Source of the DNA: Gluconacetobacter asukensis
Lineage (GTDB): Bacteria > Pseudomonadota > Alphaproteobacteria > Acetobacterales > Acetobacteraceae
Length of the DNA stretch: 64,000 nt
Assembly: GCF_014174375.1 (NCBI RefSeq)
Contig: NZ_JABEQE010000007.1
Location: forward strand, 62,001-126,000
Reading direction: 5' to 3'
The first letter of the stretch is position 1. Each line of letters opens with the position of its first letter. A model generated the notes under the pieces. That model was not told where the DNA came from. It did not search any database and saw only the letters and a program-made list of their open reading frames with translations. The position numbers and the translations under genes were made by a program. Below are positions 25,111-33,864 of the stretch, one piece after another.

Positions 25111-26405
25111 GCTCCGGCTCCGTTCCGCGTCCCGTCCAGGGAAGGACAGGACCAGTGAAGGACAAGACGACTCAGGATTTCGGTCCCGCGCGCCAGGTCG
25201 TCGGGCGCCGTATATTCCTCGACATTGTGGCTGACGCCGCCCGCGCTGGGCACGAAGATCATCGCGGACGGGGCGATCCGAGCCAGCATCTGGGCATCGT
25301 GGCCGGCGCCGGAATGCATGCGGCGGGTCGTATGACCCAGGCCCGTCGCCACCCGTTCGACGTCCGCCACCAGGGCGGGATCGAACGAGACCGGTGCGAA
25401 GCGCGCGAGCGAGCGGTGTTCGACCACCACGCCGGCCTCGGCGGCGGCGGCGCAGGCGATGGCCAGCAGGATCGCCTCGGCGTCGCGTAGCGCATCGTCG
25501 TCGGGGTTGCGCAGGTCGATCGTCAGGTTCGCTTCCTGAGGCACGACATTGATCAGTCCGGGCGCGAGGCGCAGCGATCCGCAGGTGACGAGCTGGTCCG
25601 CCCCCATGCGTGCGCCCATCTCGTATGCGTCGTGGACGATGCGCGCGGCGGCCATGCCCGCGTCGCGGCGCATCGCCCGGGGCGTTGTGCCGGCATGGGC
25701 CGAACGGCCGGTCAGCCGGAATGCGTGCCAGGAAATGCCCTGGATGCCCGAGACGACGCCGATCTGGATTCCTTCACGCTCCAGGACGGGGCCCTGCTCG
25801 ATATGCAGTTCGAAATAGGCGGCGATGTTTTCGGGACCTGTCGCATCGCCGGCATAGCCGATGCGCCGCAACTCGTCGCCCAGCACCGCGCCGTCCGCGT
25901 CCCGCGTCGCCAGCGCGTCCGCAAGCGGCAGGCCGCCGGCGAAGACCAGGCTGCCCAGCATGTCCGGCTGGAATCGGGAACCTTCCTCGTTGGTGAAGGC
26001 GGCGACGGTGATGGGCCGTTCGGTTTCGATCGCGGCATCGTTCAGCGCCGCGACGATTTCCAGTCCCGCCAGGACGCCGAACGTGCCGTCATAGAGGCCA
26101 CCGGTCGAGACCGTGTCGATATGCGATCCGATCATGACCGTGCCGGCCGCCCCGTCGGGCGCCCGCGCCGGCCGCGTGCCGAAGATGTTGCCGATCGCAT
26201 CGATGTCCACGACGAGGCCGAGCATCGTCATGCGGTGCGTCAGTTCGTCGCGGGCCGCCTTGTCGGCGTCGCTCAGCGCCAGGCGGCAGACGCCGCCGCC
26301 CGGAAGCGCGCCGATCCGGCCGAACGAGCGGATGGCCTCTTCAAGACGCCGCGCGTCGATCCGCGGGATGGCTGATGCGGTGCGGGGCGGGCCGTCAGCG
26401 GGCAT
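25107..26405 (-). CDS. M20 N-carbamoyl-L-amino acid hydrolase / allantoate amidohydrolase-like
   Basis: A 432-residue M20 enzyme of the hydantoinase/carbamoylase (HyuC/AllC) group. G-S-H-I-D-T-V-S-T-G-G-L-Y-D-G carries the first metal ligands, T-N-E-E-G-S-R-F the catalytic Glu, and H-I-E-Q-G-P-V-L and the late S-G-A-G-H-D-A are diagnostic for carbamoylases. The start at 26405 overlaps the end of dpaL by 11 bases; longer upstream frames run through dpaL antisense to its phase and are rejected. L-specific carbamoylase is the best call; allantoate or ureidoglycolate hydrolysis cannot be excluded. Confidence 0.88.
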   Translation of the reverse strand: MPADGPPRTASAIPRIDARRLEEAIRSFGRIGALPGGGVCRLALSDADKAARDELTHRMTMLGLVVDIDAIGNIFGTRPARAPDGAAGTVMIGSHIDTVSTGGLYDGTFGVLAGLEIVAALNDAAIETERPITVAAFTNEEGSRFQPDMLGSLVFAGGLPLADALATRDADGAVLGDELRRIGYAGDATGPENIAAYFELHIEQGPVLEREGIQIGVVSGIQGISWHAFRLTGRSAHAGTTPRAMRRDAGMAAARIVHDAYEMGARMGADQLVTCGSLRLAPGLINVVPQEANLTIDLRNPDDDALRDAEAILLAIACAAAAEAGVVVEHRSLARFAPVSFDPALVADVERVATGLGHTTRRMHSGAGHDAQMLARIAPSAMIFVPSAGGVSHNVEEYTAPDDLARGTEILSRLVLHWSCPSLDGTRNGAGA

Positions 26406-27600
26406 CGGCCGCGACCTCTTCCGGTGTCCGCCCGACGATGGCGTGATACAGCGCGGCGTCCGTCGCCCCTTCGGTCCCGATCGCAACGACGATCGACGTG
26501 GCATCCAAGCCGAGCGTGTCCGCGATCTCCGGACGACCCATGACCTCCCGCAGGCCGGCAAGGCCGGCCGCGCCGCTTTCGCCGGCCACCACCGGAGCGT
26601 CGCCGTCCACCCCGGCGGCCAGCAGGCGCATCGTCTCGCGGACGCTCTCGTCGTCGATGGCTAGATAGGCGTCGGCCAGGGCATGGATCGCCGGCCATGC
26701 GATTTCCGACGGCTCTCCGCAGGCCAGGCCGGCCATGATCGTGTCCAGCTCGCCGCCGACCGTGACGCGGCTGCCTGCCTGCGCGCTGGCGAGCAGGCAG
26801 GCGGCGTGATCTGGTTCGACGACGATGAAGCGTGGCGGGGCCTCGGCATAGGCCTGCGCCATGCTGGACATGATGGCCGCCGCGAAGCCGCCCACGCCCG
26901 CCTGGAGGAAGACATGGGTCGGGCGGACATCGCCGAGCTGCGCACGGATCTCCTCGGCGATCACGCTGTACCCCTGCATGATCCAGCCCGGTATTTCCGC
27001 ATATCCCGGATAGGACGTGTCGGACACCACGTGCCAGCCATGGATGGCGGCGTCCTGCTGCGCGAAGCGCACAGCGTCGTCGTAATTGCCGGGCAGGCGC
27101 CGGACGGTCGCCCCCAGTGCCGCGATGGCGTCGGCCCGGGCCTGCGACACCGCCTGATGGATGTAGATGACGCACTGGCAGCCGAATTGCGCCGCGCCCC
27201 AGGCTACGGAACGCCCGTGATTGCCGTCTGTCGCGCAGCACACGGTCACGGACCCGGCGATGTCGGCATGGCGTCCCGAAAACAGGTCCTGGCTGTCTGG
27301 CACCTGGCCGGTCCGCTGGGCGACGATCGCGGCCAGGACGCGCTGCACGGCGTAGGCGCCGCCCAGCGCCTTGAAACTGCCCAGGCCGAAGCGGGGAGCC
27401 TCCTGCTTGTAATGGATCGCGCCGCACTCCAGCGACCGAGCCAGGCCGGGCAGCGCCAGCAATGGGGTGCGCGCATAATGCGGCCAGTCCGCGATCGTCC
27501 GCAGCACCTGCACGGCGGCGTCCGGCCCAGCCGGAAAGGCGAAGGAATCCGCCGTGGGCGCAGGGCGGGCGATCGGGTTGAGACAGGTCTTGGTGAGCAT
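26395..27600 (-). CDS. dpaL: Diaminopropionate ammonia-lyase
   Basis: A 401-residue fold-type II PLP enzyme converting D- or L-2,3-diaminopropionate to pyruvate and two ammonia. PLP Lys77 in F-G-L-G-S-F-K has the same number as E. coli YgeX, and the catalytic Asp sits in C-A-T-D-G-N-H-G at 125. It is first in an operon with two carbamoylases. This recalls E. coli ygeW-ygeX-ygeY-hyuA, where DpaL also lies beside carbamoyl and ureido chemistry. The Shine-Dalgarno is weak. Serine-like substrates may be used at lower rate. Confidence 0.92.
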   Translation of the reverse strand: MLTKTCLNPIARPAPTADSFAFPAGPDAAVQVLRTIADWPHYARTPLLALPGLARSLECGAIHYKQEAPRFGLGSFKALGGAYAVQRVLAAIVAQRTGQVPDSQDLFSGRHADIAGSVTVCCATDGNHGRSVAWGAAQFGCQCVIYIHQAVSQARADAIAALGATVRRLPGNYDDAVRFAQQDAAIHGWHVVSDTSYPGYAEIPGWIMQGYSVIAEEIRAQLGDVRPTHVFLQAGVGGFAAAIMSSMAQAYAEAPPRFIVVEPDHAACLLASAQAGSRVTVGGELDTIMAGLACGEPSEIAWPAIHALADAYLAIDDESVRETMRLLAAGVDGDAPVVAGESGAAGLAGLREVMGRPEIADTLGLDATSIVVAIGTEGATDAALYHAIVGRTPEEVAADAR

Positions 27601-27651
27601 TGGCGAACCCAGCGCGAGCGGAGGAGCGACACCTCATCAAGGCGCGGGCAG

Positions 27652-27688
27652 TGGTTTCCTGTCAAGAACGGAATGAAAATAGTTTTTC
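27652..27688. promoter_or_regulatory. Two-block motif in the dpaL-M20 divergent promoter
   Basis: TGGTTTCC (27652-27659) and ATGAAAATAGTTTTTC (27673-27688) lie in the 183-base region between divergent dpaL and the M20 operon. The same two blocks, 22 instead of 21 bases start to start, precede the rpiR gene at 40104-40141. The second block is an imperfect dyad (GAAAA...TTTTC). A candidate RpiR operator. Confidence 0.5.
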
Positions 27689-27783
27689 GTGTTGTGATCG
27701 GAATGATAAACTTGTTACATGTCCCGCGTGACCGGGCGCGCCGGACGAGCCCGTGACCATTCCCCCGGATATCGAGGAACGCC

Positions 27784-28941
27784 ATGGCTCTCGACGGTTC
27801 TATTCTGGAACGCATGGTCGCGATCCGCCGCGACCTTCACAAACATCCCGAGCTTGCCTTCGCCGAATTCCGCACGGCGGAATGTGTCGCGCGCGAACTG
27901 GCGGCGTGCGGCCTTTCGGTCCGGACCGGCATTGGCGGGACGGGGGTCGTCGGTACCCTGGCCAGGGGCGACGGGCCCGCCATCGGGCTGCGGGCCGACA
28001 TGGATGCGCTCCCGATTGCCGAGGAGACGCAGCTTCCTTATCGTTCCACACGTCCCGGAATCATGCATGCGTGCGGCCATGACGGCCATGTGGCGATGCT
28101 GCTGGCGGCGGCGCATCACCTCGCGGCCATGGACGATCTTCGCGGCACCGTTCATTTCATCTTCCAGCCTGCGGAGGAATGCGAGGGTGGCGGCCGCGCG
28201 ATGGTCGCCGACGGGCTGTTCCGCGATCATCCCTGCGACAGCGTCTGGGGACTGCATATCTGGCCGGGCCTGCCGGTCGGGCGCTTCGCGACCCGGGCGG
28301 GCGCGATCATGGCCTCGTTCGACACGTTCGAGATTGTCGTGCAGGGATCCGGCACCCATGCGGCGATGCCCGAACGCGGCAATGATCCATTCATGGTCAC
28401 CGCCGAACTGGTGATGGCCCTGCAGACGATCGTCAGCCGCAGGCTGAATCCGCTCTGCCCCGCCGTCGTCAGCGTGACCCAGATTCATGGCGGCGACGCC
28501 TGGAACGTCATTCCCGAACGCGTAACCATTCGCGGGACGGTGCGCTGCCTGGATGAAGCGGCCCGCGGGCGGATCGAGACGCTGATCGCCGAGATCGGGA
28601 CCGGCGTGGCGGTGGCGCACGGTTGCCGGGCGGAGGTCCGCTATATTCATGGCTATCCATCGACGGTGAACACGGCCGACTCCGTGCCCTGGGTGGCACG
28701 GGCAGCGTCGCGCGCGGCTGGGGAGGGGGCGTGTGACAGCGATGTCGCGCCCTCGATGGCGTCGGAGGATTTCGCCTTCATGCTGCAGGCGGCGCCCGGC
28801 GCCTATGCCTGGATCGGGGCGGACGGGGCGGTTCCCTCGCGCCCGCTGCACAATCCGGGCTTCGACTTCAACGACGCGGCGCTGCCATTGGGCGCGGCCT
28901 ACTGGATCGCCCTGGCGCGGGACCTGACGGCACGCGGCTGA
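27784..28941 (+). CDS. M20 amidohydrolase (hippurate hydrolase-like), second paralog
   Basis: A 385-residue M20D hydrolase with L-R-A-D-M-D-A-L-P, H-A-C-G-H-D-G-H, Q-P-A-E-E-C-E-G-G-G and a late metal His region, closely similar to the protein at 9803-10969. RBS GAGGAA. It begins a rightward operon with an HIBADH-like and an aldehyde dehydrogenase gene, so the acid or amino acid it releases may be oxidised further. Divergent from dpaL with a shared control region. Substrate unknown. Confidence 0.92.
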   Translation: MALDGSILERMVAIRRDLHKHPELAFAEFRTAECVARELAACGLSVRTGIGGTGVVGTLARGDGPAIGLRADMDALPIAEETQLPYRSTRPGIMHACGHDGHVAMLLAAAHHLAAMDDLRGTVHFIFQPAEECEGGGRAMVADGLFRDHPCDSVWGLHIWPGLPVGRFATRAGAIMASFDTFEIVVQGSGTHAAMPERGNDPFMVTAELVMALQTIVSRRLNPLCPAVVSVTQIHGGDAWNVIPERVTIRGTVRCLDEAARGRIETLIAEIGTGVAVAHGCRAEVRYIHGYPSTVNTADSVPWVARAASRAAGEGACDSDVAPSMASEDFAFMLQAAPGAYAWIGADGAVPSRPLHNPGFDFNDAALPLGAAYWIALARDLTARG

Positions 28942-28992
28942 CCGTTTGCCGACGCAGGGCGGAATCGCGACGTTTTTTGCAAAGGTGGCCGG

Positions 28993-29883
28993 ATGTCGGG
29001 AACGATCGAAACTGTCGGCGTGATCGGGCTGGGCAATATGGGCCTGGCGATGGCCACCCGGCTGGCCGCCAGGGGCTTTGCCGTGCTGGGCCATGATATC
29101 GGTGCCCCTCGCCGGCAACTGGCCGCCGAGGCCGGCATTTCTGTCGCCGAGGATCTGGCCCCGGTGCTGCGCGCCGCGGATGCGCTGGTCTTCTCCCTTC
29201 CCCTAGCCCGCGATGTCGAGGCGGTGGTGACCACCCCCGGCGGCCTGCTGGCGCGGCGGGACCGCAAGGTCGTGGTGATCGACAGTTCGACCTCCGACCC
29301 CGGCACCACGCGGCGTCTGGCGCGGCAGCTTGCCCTGGCCGGGCACGGGCTGCTGGATGCGCCGGTCAGCGGTGGTCCATCGGGTGCCGCCGCCGGGACG
29401 CTGACGATGATGATCGGCGGCAGCGGGGAAGATTACGCCCAGGCCGGGCCGGTGCTCGACGCGCTGTCGGCGCGGGCGCCGCATGTGGGGCCGTCCGGTG
29501 CCGGCAATATCGTGAAGCTGGTGAACAATCTTCTCGTCGCCGCCCACCTGGTGACGACGGGTGAAGCGATGCGTCTGGCCGAAGCCGCCGGCCTGTCGGC
29601 GGACGAGGCCATCGCGGTGGTCAACAGCGCGACGGGGCGTAGCGCGGTCAGCGAGACGATGTATCCGCGCTGGATCCTGCCCGGCACCTTCGACAGCGGC
29701 TTTTCGGCCGGGCTGATGCGCAAGGACGTGCGGCTTGCCTTGGAACTGGTCGGCGAAACCGGGCTCGACCTGCCGCTCTCCGCCCATGTCGGGCGCCTGT
29801 GGCGTGATGCCGCCATCGCTGATGGCGACGACTTCACCCGCATGGCCGATTTCCGCACGCCGGGGGAAACGCGCGATGTCTGA
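28993..29883 (+). CDS. NAD(P)-dependent beta-hydroxyacid dehydrogenase (3-hydroxyisobutyrate dehydrogenase family)
   Basis: A 296-residue dehydrogenase: Rossmann G-L-G-N-M-G at 12-17, substrate loop D-A-P-V-S-G-G-P near 122-129 and catalytic Lys175 in G-N-I-V-K-L-V-N-N. The family oxidises 3-hydroxy acids to semialdehydes (3-hydroxyisobutyrate, tartronate semialdehyde, serine or L-threonate types). Its stop overlaps the start of an aldehyde dehydrogenase gene by 8 bases, so the semialdehyde is probably passed to that enzyme. RBS AAAGGTGG. The exact hydroxyacid is unknown. Confidence 0.9.
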   Translation: MSGTIETVGVIGLGNMGLAMATRLAARGFAVLGHDIGAPRRQLAAEAGISVAEDLAPVLRAADALVFSLPLARDVEAVVTTPGGLLARRDRKVVVIDSSTSDPGTTRRLARQLALAGHGLLDAPVSGGPSGAAAGTLTMMIGGSGEDYAQAGPVLDALSARAPHVGPSGAGNIVKLVNNLLVAAHLVTTGEAMRLAEAAGLSADEAIAVVNSATGRSAVSETMYPRWILPGTFDSGFSAGLMRKDVRLALELVGETGLDLPLSAHVGRLWRDAAIADGDDFTRMADFRTPGETRDV

Positions 29884-31414
29884 AGGACCTTTTTCCGATG
29901 CAGCCGCGCGGATTTCGGCGCTGCTGCGCATCTTCCTGCCTGGCAGGGTGGTGGGCAGCGTGGTTGCCGGCGAGATCCTGCCTGGCACCGGGGCGGCGCT
30001 GGAGCTGGTGAACCCGGCCGACGGGCGGCCTTTCCTGTCGTTCGCCGACGCCGGCATCCCGGTGGTCGAGGCGGCCATGGCCGCGGCCGGGGCGGCGCAG
30101 CGCCACTGGTGGGGCATGACCGCCGCGGCCCGCGGTCGGGCGATGTGGGCGGTGGCGGCGCTGGTGCGCCATCATGCCGACGCGCTTGCCGAGCTTGAGA
30201 CGCTTTCGGCCGGCAAGCCGATCCGCGACACGCGCGGCGAGGTGGCGAAGGTCGCGGAGATGTTCGAATATTATGCCGGCTGGTGCGACAAGTTGCATGG
30301 CGCGGTCATTCCCGTTCCCACCACCCATCTGAACTACACGCGCCACGAACCGTTCGGCACGGTCGTGCAGATCACGCCGTGGAACGCGCCGGTCTTCACG
30401 GCGGGCTGGCAGATCGCGCCCGCCATCTGCGCGGGCAATGCGGTGGTGCTAAAACCGTCGGAACTGACGCCGCTGACCTCGCTCGCGCTCGGCATGTTGT
30501 GCGACCGGGCCGAGGGGATGCCGCGCGGGCTGGTCAACGTCCTGGCCGGCGCGGGGCTGACGACCGGCGCGGCGGCGGTGGCGCATCGCGACACGCGGCT
30601 GGTGGTTTTCGTCGGTTCCGCAGAGGCGGGCGGGCAGATCGCCGCGGCCGCCGCGCGCAACATCGTGCCGAGCATCCTGGAACTGGGCGGCAAGTCGGCG
30701 AACATCGTGTTCGCGGATGCCGACATGGATCAGGCCATTCTTGGCGCCCAGGCGGCGATTTTCGGTGGGGCCGGGCAAAGCTGCGTCGCCGGGTCGCGCC
30801 TTCTGGTCCAGCGTGCCTGCCACCAGGCGGTCGTGGCGCGGCTGGGAGGTGCCGCCGGGCATATTCCGGTCGGGCCGCCCGTGGACCCGGTGACCCAGAT
30901 CGGCCCGATCAACAACCGGCGCCAGTATGACTGGATCGCCGCCATGGTGACGGCGGCCGTCGAGGCCGGCGGGCATCTGGCGGCCGGCGGGGCCTGCCCG
31001 GATGGCCTGCGCGACAGCGGCGGCTTCTATTACGCGCCGACCATCATCGACGGCGTGCCGCCCGATGCCCCGATCGCGTGCGCGGAAGTGTTCGGTCCGG
31101 TGCTGACGGTCCTGCCGTTCGACACCGAGGAGGAGGCGATCGCGCTGGCCAACGCCACGCCCTACGGCCTGGCCGGCGCGGTCTGGACGCGCGATGTCGG
31201 CCGCGCCCATCGCGTCGCGGCGGCCGTGCGCGCGGGCACGTTCTGGATCAATGGCTACAAGACCATCAACGTCGCCTCGCCGTTCGGGGGCTTTGGCCAT
31301 TCGGGCTTCGGCCGTTCTTCGGGCAGCGAGGCGTTGCGCGCCTATACCCAGACCAAGAGCGTCTGGGTCGAGACAGCCGCGCGGCCGGGCATGCCCTTCG
31401 GCTATGTCGGATGA
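29876..31414 (+). CDS. NAD(P)-dependent aldehyde dehydrogenase
   Basis: A 512-residue ALDH superfamily enzyme: Asn170 (T-P-W-N-A-P), Glu269 (L-E-L-G-G-K) and nucleophile Cys303 (G-Q-S-C) are all present, so it should be active. The ATG at 29876 overlaps the upstream dehydrogenase stop and begins the conserved N-terminus; an upstream start at 29735 is in another frame of that gene. Oxidises an aldehyde or semialdehyde to the acid. Its substrate is probably the HIBADH product; betaine- or aminoaldehyde-like ALDHs are alternatives. Confidence 0.9.
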   Translation: MSEGPFSDAAARISALLRIFLPGRVVGSVVAGEILPGTGAALELVNPADGRPFLSFADAGIPVVEAAMAAAGAAQRHWWGMTAAARGRAMWAVAALVRHHADALAELETLSAGKPIRDTRGEVAKVAEMFEYYAGWCDKLHGAVIPVPTTHLNYTRHEPFGTVVQITPWNAPVFTAGWQIAPAICAGNAVVLKPSELTPLTSLALGMLCDRAEGMPRGLVNVLAGAGLTTGAAAVAHRDTRLVVFVGSAEAGGQIAAAAARNIVPSILELGGKSANIVFADADMDQAILGAQAAIFGGAGQSCVAGSRLLVQRACHQAVVARLGGAAGHIPVGPPVDPVTQIGPINNRRQYDWIAAMVTAAVEAGGHLAAGGACPDGLRDSGGFYYAPTIIDGVPPDAPIACAEVFGPVLTVLPFDTEEEAIALANATPYGLAGAVWTRDVGRAHRVAAAVRAGTFWINGYKTINVASPFGGFGHSGFGRSSGSEALRAYTQTKSVWVETAARPGMPFGYVG

Positions 31415-31423
31415 TGCCGGGGG

Positions 31424-32887
31424 TCAGGCGGCGAAGGGATCCTCCACCTGGGGCCAGAGGGGACGGCCCGCCCGTTTCAGGTCCAGGCCGCGCATGTCCG
31501 GCTGCACGCAGCCCGGGGCCGCGACGAAGAGAACCTGTGATGCCAGTCCGGCGAAACGGTTGTAGAAATGCTGGGCGGATTTCACCACGATGCCCCGCCG
31601 GGCGGCGAGGTCGATACCCAGGTTGGTAAAGGCTTCGGGCGAGAAGGTCTGCTGCCGACGCGACATGACGACGACGTCCAGGCCATCGATCCGCAGCCAT
31701 GCCGCCGGCCCCAGCGAGGATGTGCCGCCCCCCAGCCCGACCTGTCGAAGGTCGTCGGTGACCCCCTGGACGGTCGCGACCACGTCGAGGGGATCGCCGG
31801 AAGTCGGGCCGCATTTGCCCCCCAGCCTCAGCGGCAGCGTCTCGCCCGCCCCGACTTCGCGGCACAAGGCGACGACCATCGGGTCCCAGAAGCAGCCCAC
31901 CGCGACGTCGCGCACCCCGCGCGCGATCAGGCGCCGCAGGATCTCGGTATTATCGGACGGCGCGCCGCCGCCCGCGTTATCGGATACGTCGGCCAGGACG
32001 ACCGGGGCGCCCGTTTCCGCCAGGACGCGGTCGATCGCCTCGTCCGGCGTGAAATAGCGCGTAGTGTTATCGCCGCGCATCGCCCAGACTTCCTCCCCCA
32101 GAGCGGTGGCCAGTGACTGGGCCTTGCTCGGGTCGCCATCGGCGATGACGAGCATCTTGGCACCGACATCGGGCACGTCGGCCCAGGGAAAGCCATGGGC
32201 GAACGAGACGGAGAGAATGCCGTCCCGCCCCTCCAGGGCCTGCATCCGGTCCACGAACGCGCGTGCCGGCGCCTCTGGCGTGCGCCAGATCGACAGCATG
32301 CGGCAATCATGCGCGGCCATGACCGGGCGGATCGCGCCACGGGCCGTGTCGGCGGCCAGCCGGTAGAGTTCCGTCGCGCGCGGGGCGATATCGTCGTGCG
32401 GATATTCCTTGTAGGTGACGATCAGGTCCGCCTGCGCCATCATGGCGGGGGTCAGGTGGCAATGCAGGTCCAGCACCGTTCCGATGACGGTATCCGGCCC
32501 GGCCACCGCGCGCAGGTGCGTCAGCATGTCGCCTTCGCAATCGTCATAGCCGACGGCGACCATTGCGCCGTGCATCGATATCAGGATGACGTCGACCGGC
32601 AGGGCCGCGCGCAGATCCTCGATCACGTAGCCGCGCAGTTCCTCATAGACGCGCCGCAGGGTCGGTCCGGCCGGCTGGGCGAACGAACATACGCTCTCGA
32701 CGATGTCGTGCCCTTCCTGTTCCGCGAGCGCCCGCCAGGTCTTCAGCGGCAGGTTCGCCATGGTGGTGGGGTGGGCGGTCGCGCCGTTGCGGAACCAGTC
32801 GCGTTCGCCCATGAAGGCGCCGCGCCCCGTCATGATGGGCGAGAACGTGTTGGTCTCGGTCCCCAATGTCGCGATGAAGATTTTCAT
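31424..32887 (-). CDS. M81-family (MlrC-like) metallohydrolase, second paralog
   Basis: A 487-residue M81 protein with the T-E-T-N-T-F-S-P start, L-D-L-H-C-H-L-T metal segment and D-N-A-G-G-G centre. It is paralogous to 14082-15563. Its ATG overlaps the stop of the G3E GTPase gene (ATGA), so the two are translated together: a GTPase metallochaperone feeding a metalloenzyme is plausible. Last gene of a leftward run that also contains a D-aminoacylase and a TonB receptor. Substrate unknown; the microcystin link is by family name only. Confidence 0.88.
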   Translation of the reverse strand: MKIFIATLGTETNTFSPIMTGRGAFMGERDWFRNGATAHPTTMANLPLKTWRALAEQEGHDIVESVCSFAQPAGPTLRRVYEELRGYVIEDLRAALPVDVILISMHGAMVAVGYDDCEGDMLTHLRAVAGPDTVIGTVLDLHCHLTPAMMAQADLIVTYKEYPHDDIAPRATELYRLAADTARGAIRPVMAAHDCRMLSIWRTPEAPARAFVDRMQALEGRDGILSVSFAHGFPWADVPDVGAKMLVIADGDPSKAQSLATALGEEVWAMRGDNTTRYFTPDEAIDRVLAETGAPVVLADVSDNAGGGAPSDNTEILRRLIARGVRDVAVGCFWDPMVVALCREVGAGETLPLRLGGKCGPTSGDPLDVVATVQGVTDDLRQVGLGGGTSSLGPAAWLRIDGLDVVVMSRRQQTFSPEAFTNLGIDLAARRGIVVKSAQHFYNRFAGLASQVLFVAAPGCVQPDMRGLDLKRAGRPLWPQVEDPFAA

Positions 32888-33864
32888 TTCAGAATCCTTG
32901 TCGTTCGCAATGGTGCCGGGAGCGCGGCGAGGTCGCGCAGCAGGGAGGCGGGGTCGAAGGTGCCCCTGCGGCCGATGAACACGATCCGGGTCGAACGGTC
33001 GGCCAGCGCGCGTTCGGGGGCCGGGCCGACGGTGGCCCGCATGCCCACCATCTGCAGCAGCATTCCGCGATCCGGCGCCGAGGCGGCGTATAGAATGCCC
33101 TTGGCCCGCAGCAGGCCCGGCGCGTGACGCTCCAGCACCGTGCGGAACGACGTCACGTCGATGGGCGCGTCCGACCGCCAGGCCAGGCTGGCGAACTCCT
33201 GGTCCGCCGCCATCTCCCCCGCCGACGCGCGCAGGCCGCGAACGCGGGGGGCAAGTGCCGCTGCCGCCCGCAGGGCCGGATGGGCCAGGAGCCTCGCCCC
33301 GTCGCGCGCGATCGCGACGCCGGGGCGGATCGCGTGCAGGGCGTGTTCGGCCCGGTCGACCGCCTCTGCCTCCAGCCGATCGGCGTGCGACAGCACGATC
33401 AGATCGGCCGCGTGGACCTGTTCGCGGAAGAGCGGATCGCGCGTCACCGGCCCGGCCTCGGCCAGCGCCTCGGCGTCGGTCACGCACACGATGCCTTCGA
33501 AGGACACATGCGCCCAGATGACCGGGTCCAGCAGGGCCCGGCGCATGTCGTCGAGCCGCGACACGCCGCTGCATTCGACGAAGATCCCCTCCGGCGGCGG
33601 ATCGCGCGCCAGCAGGCGGCGCAGCGTCCCCAGCAGGTCGCCCTGCAGCGAACAGCAGATACAGCCGTTGCGCAGCGCCAGCACGTCTTCCCCGCGCCGG
33701 GCGATCAGTTCGCCATCGATGTCGATCGCGCCGAAATCGTTCACGATCACGGCCAGGCGGCGCGTCGCCTGCGCAGTGACGATCCGGTTGAGCAGGGTTG
33801 TCTTTCCGGCGCCCAGGAACCCGCCGATGATGGTGATGGGAACGGCGGCGGCCGTGCCGGTCAC
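32884..33864 (-). CDS. G3E (CobW/COG0523) GTPase, putative metallochaperone
   Basis: A 326-residue G3E GTPase. P-loop G-F-L-G-A-G-K-T at 15-22, V-N-D-F-G-A-I-D near 41-48, and the metal-binding Cys68-x-Cys70-Cys71 that marks COG0523. The usual N-K-x-D base-recognition motif reads S-H-A-D, a variant seen in this family. The GTG start overlaps the D-aminoacylase stop (GTGA) and its own stop overlaps the M81 start, so it is coupled to both metalloenzymes. Delivery of zinc or another metal to them is inferred from this position. Earlier starts lie inside the upstream gene. Confidence 0.88.
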   Translation of the reverse strand: MTGTAAAVPITIIGGFLGAGKTTLLNRIVTAQATRRLAVIVNDFGAIDIDGELIARRGEDVLALRNGCICCSLQGDLLGTLRRLLARDPPPEGIFVECSGVSRLDDMRRALLDPVIWAHVSFEGIVCVTDAEALAEAGPVTRDPLFREQVHAADLIVLSHADRLEAEAVDRAEHALHAIRPGVAIARDGARLLAHPALRAAAALAPRVRGLRASAGEMAADQEFASLAWRSDAPIDVTSFRTVLERHAPGLLRAKGILYAASAPDRGMLLQMVGMRATVGPAPERALADRSTRIVFIGRRGTFDPASLLRDLAALPAPLRTTRILK

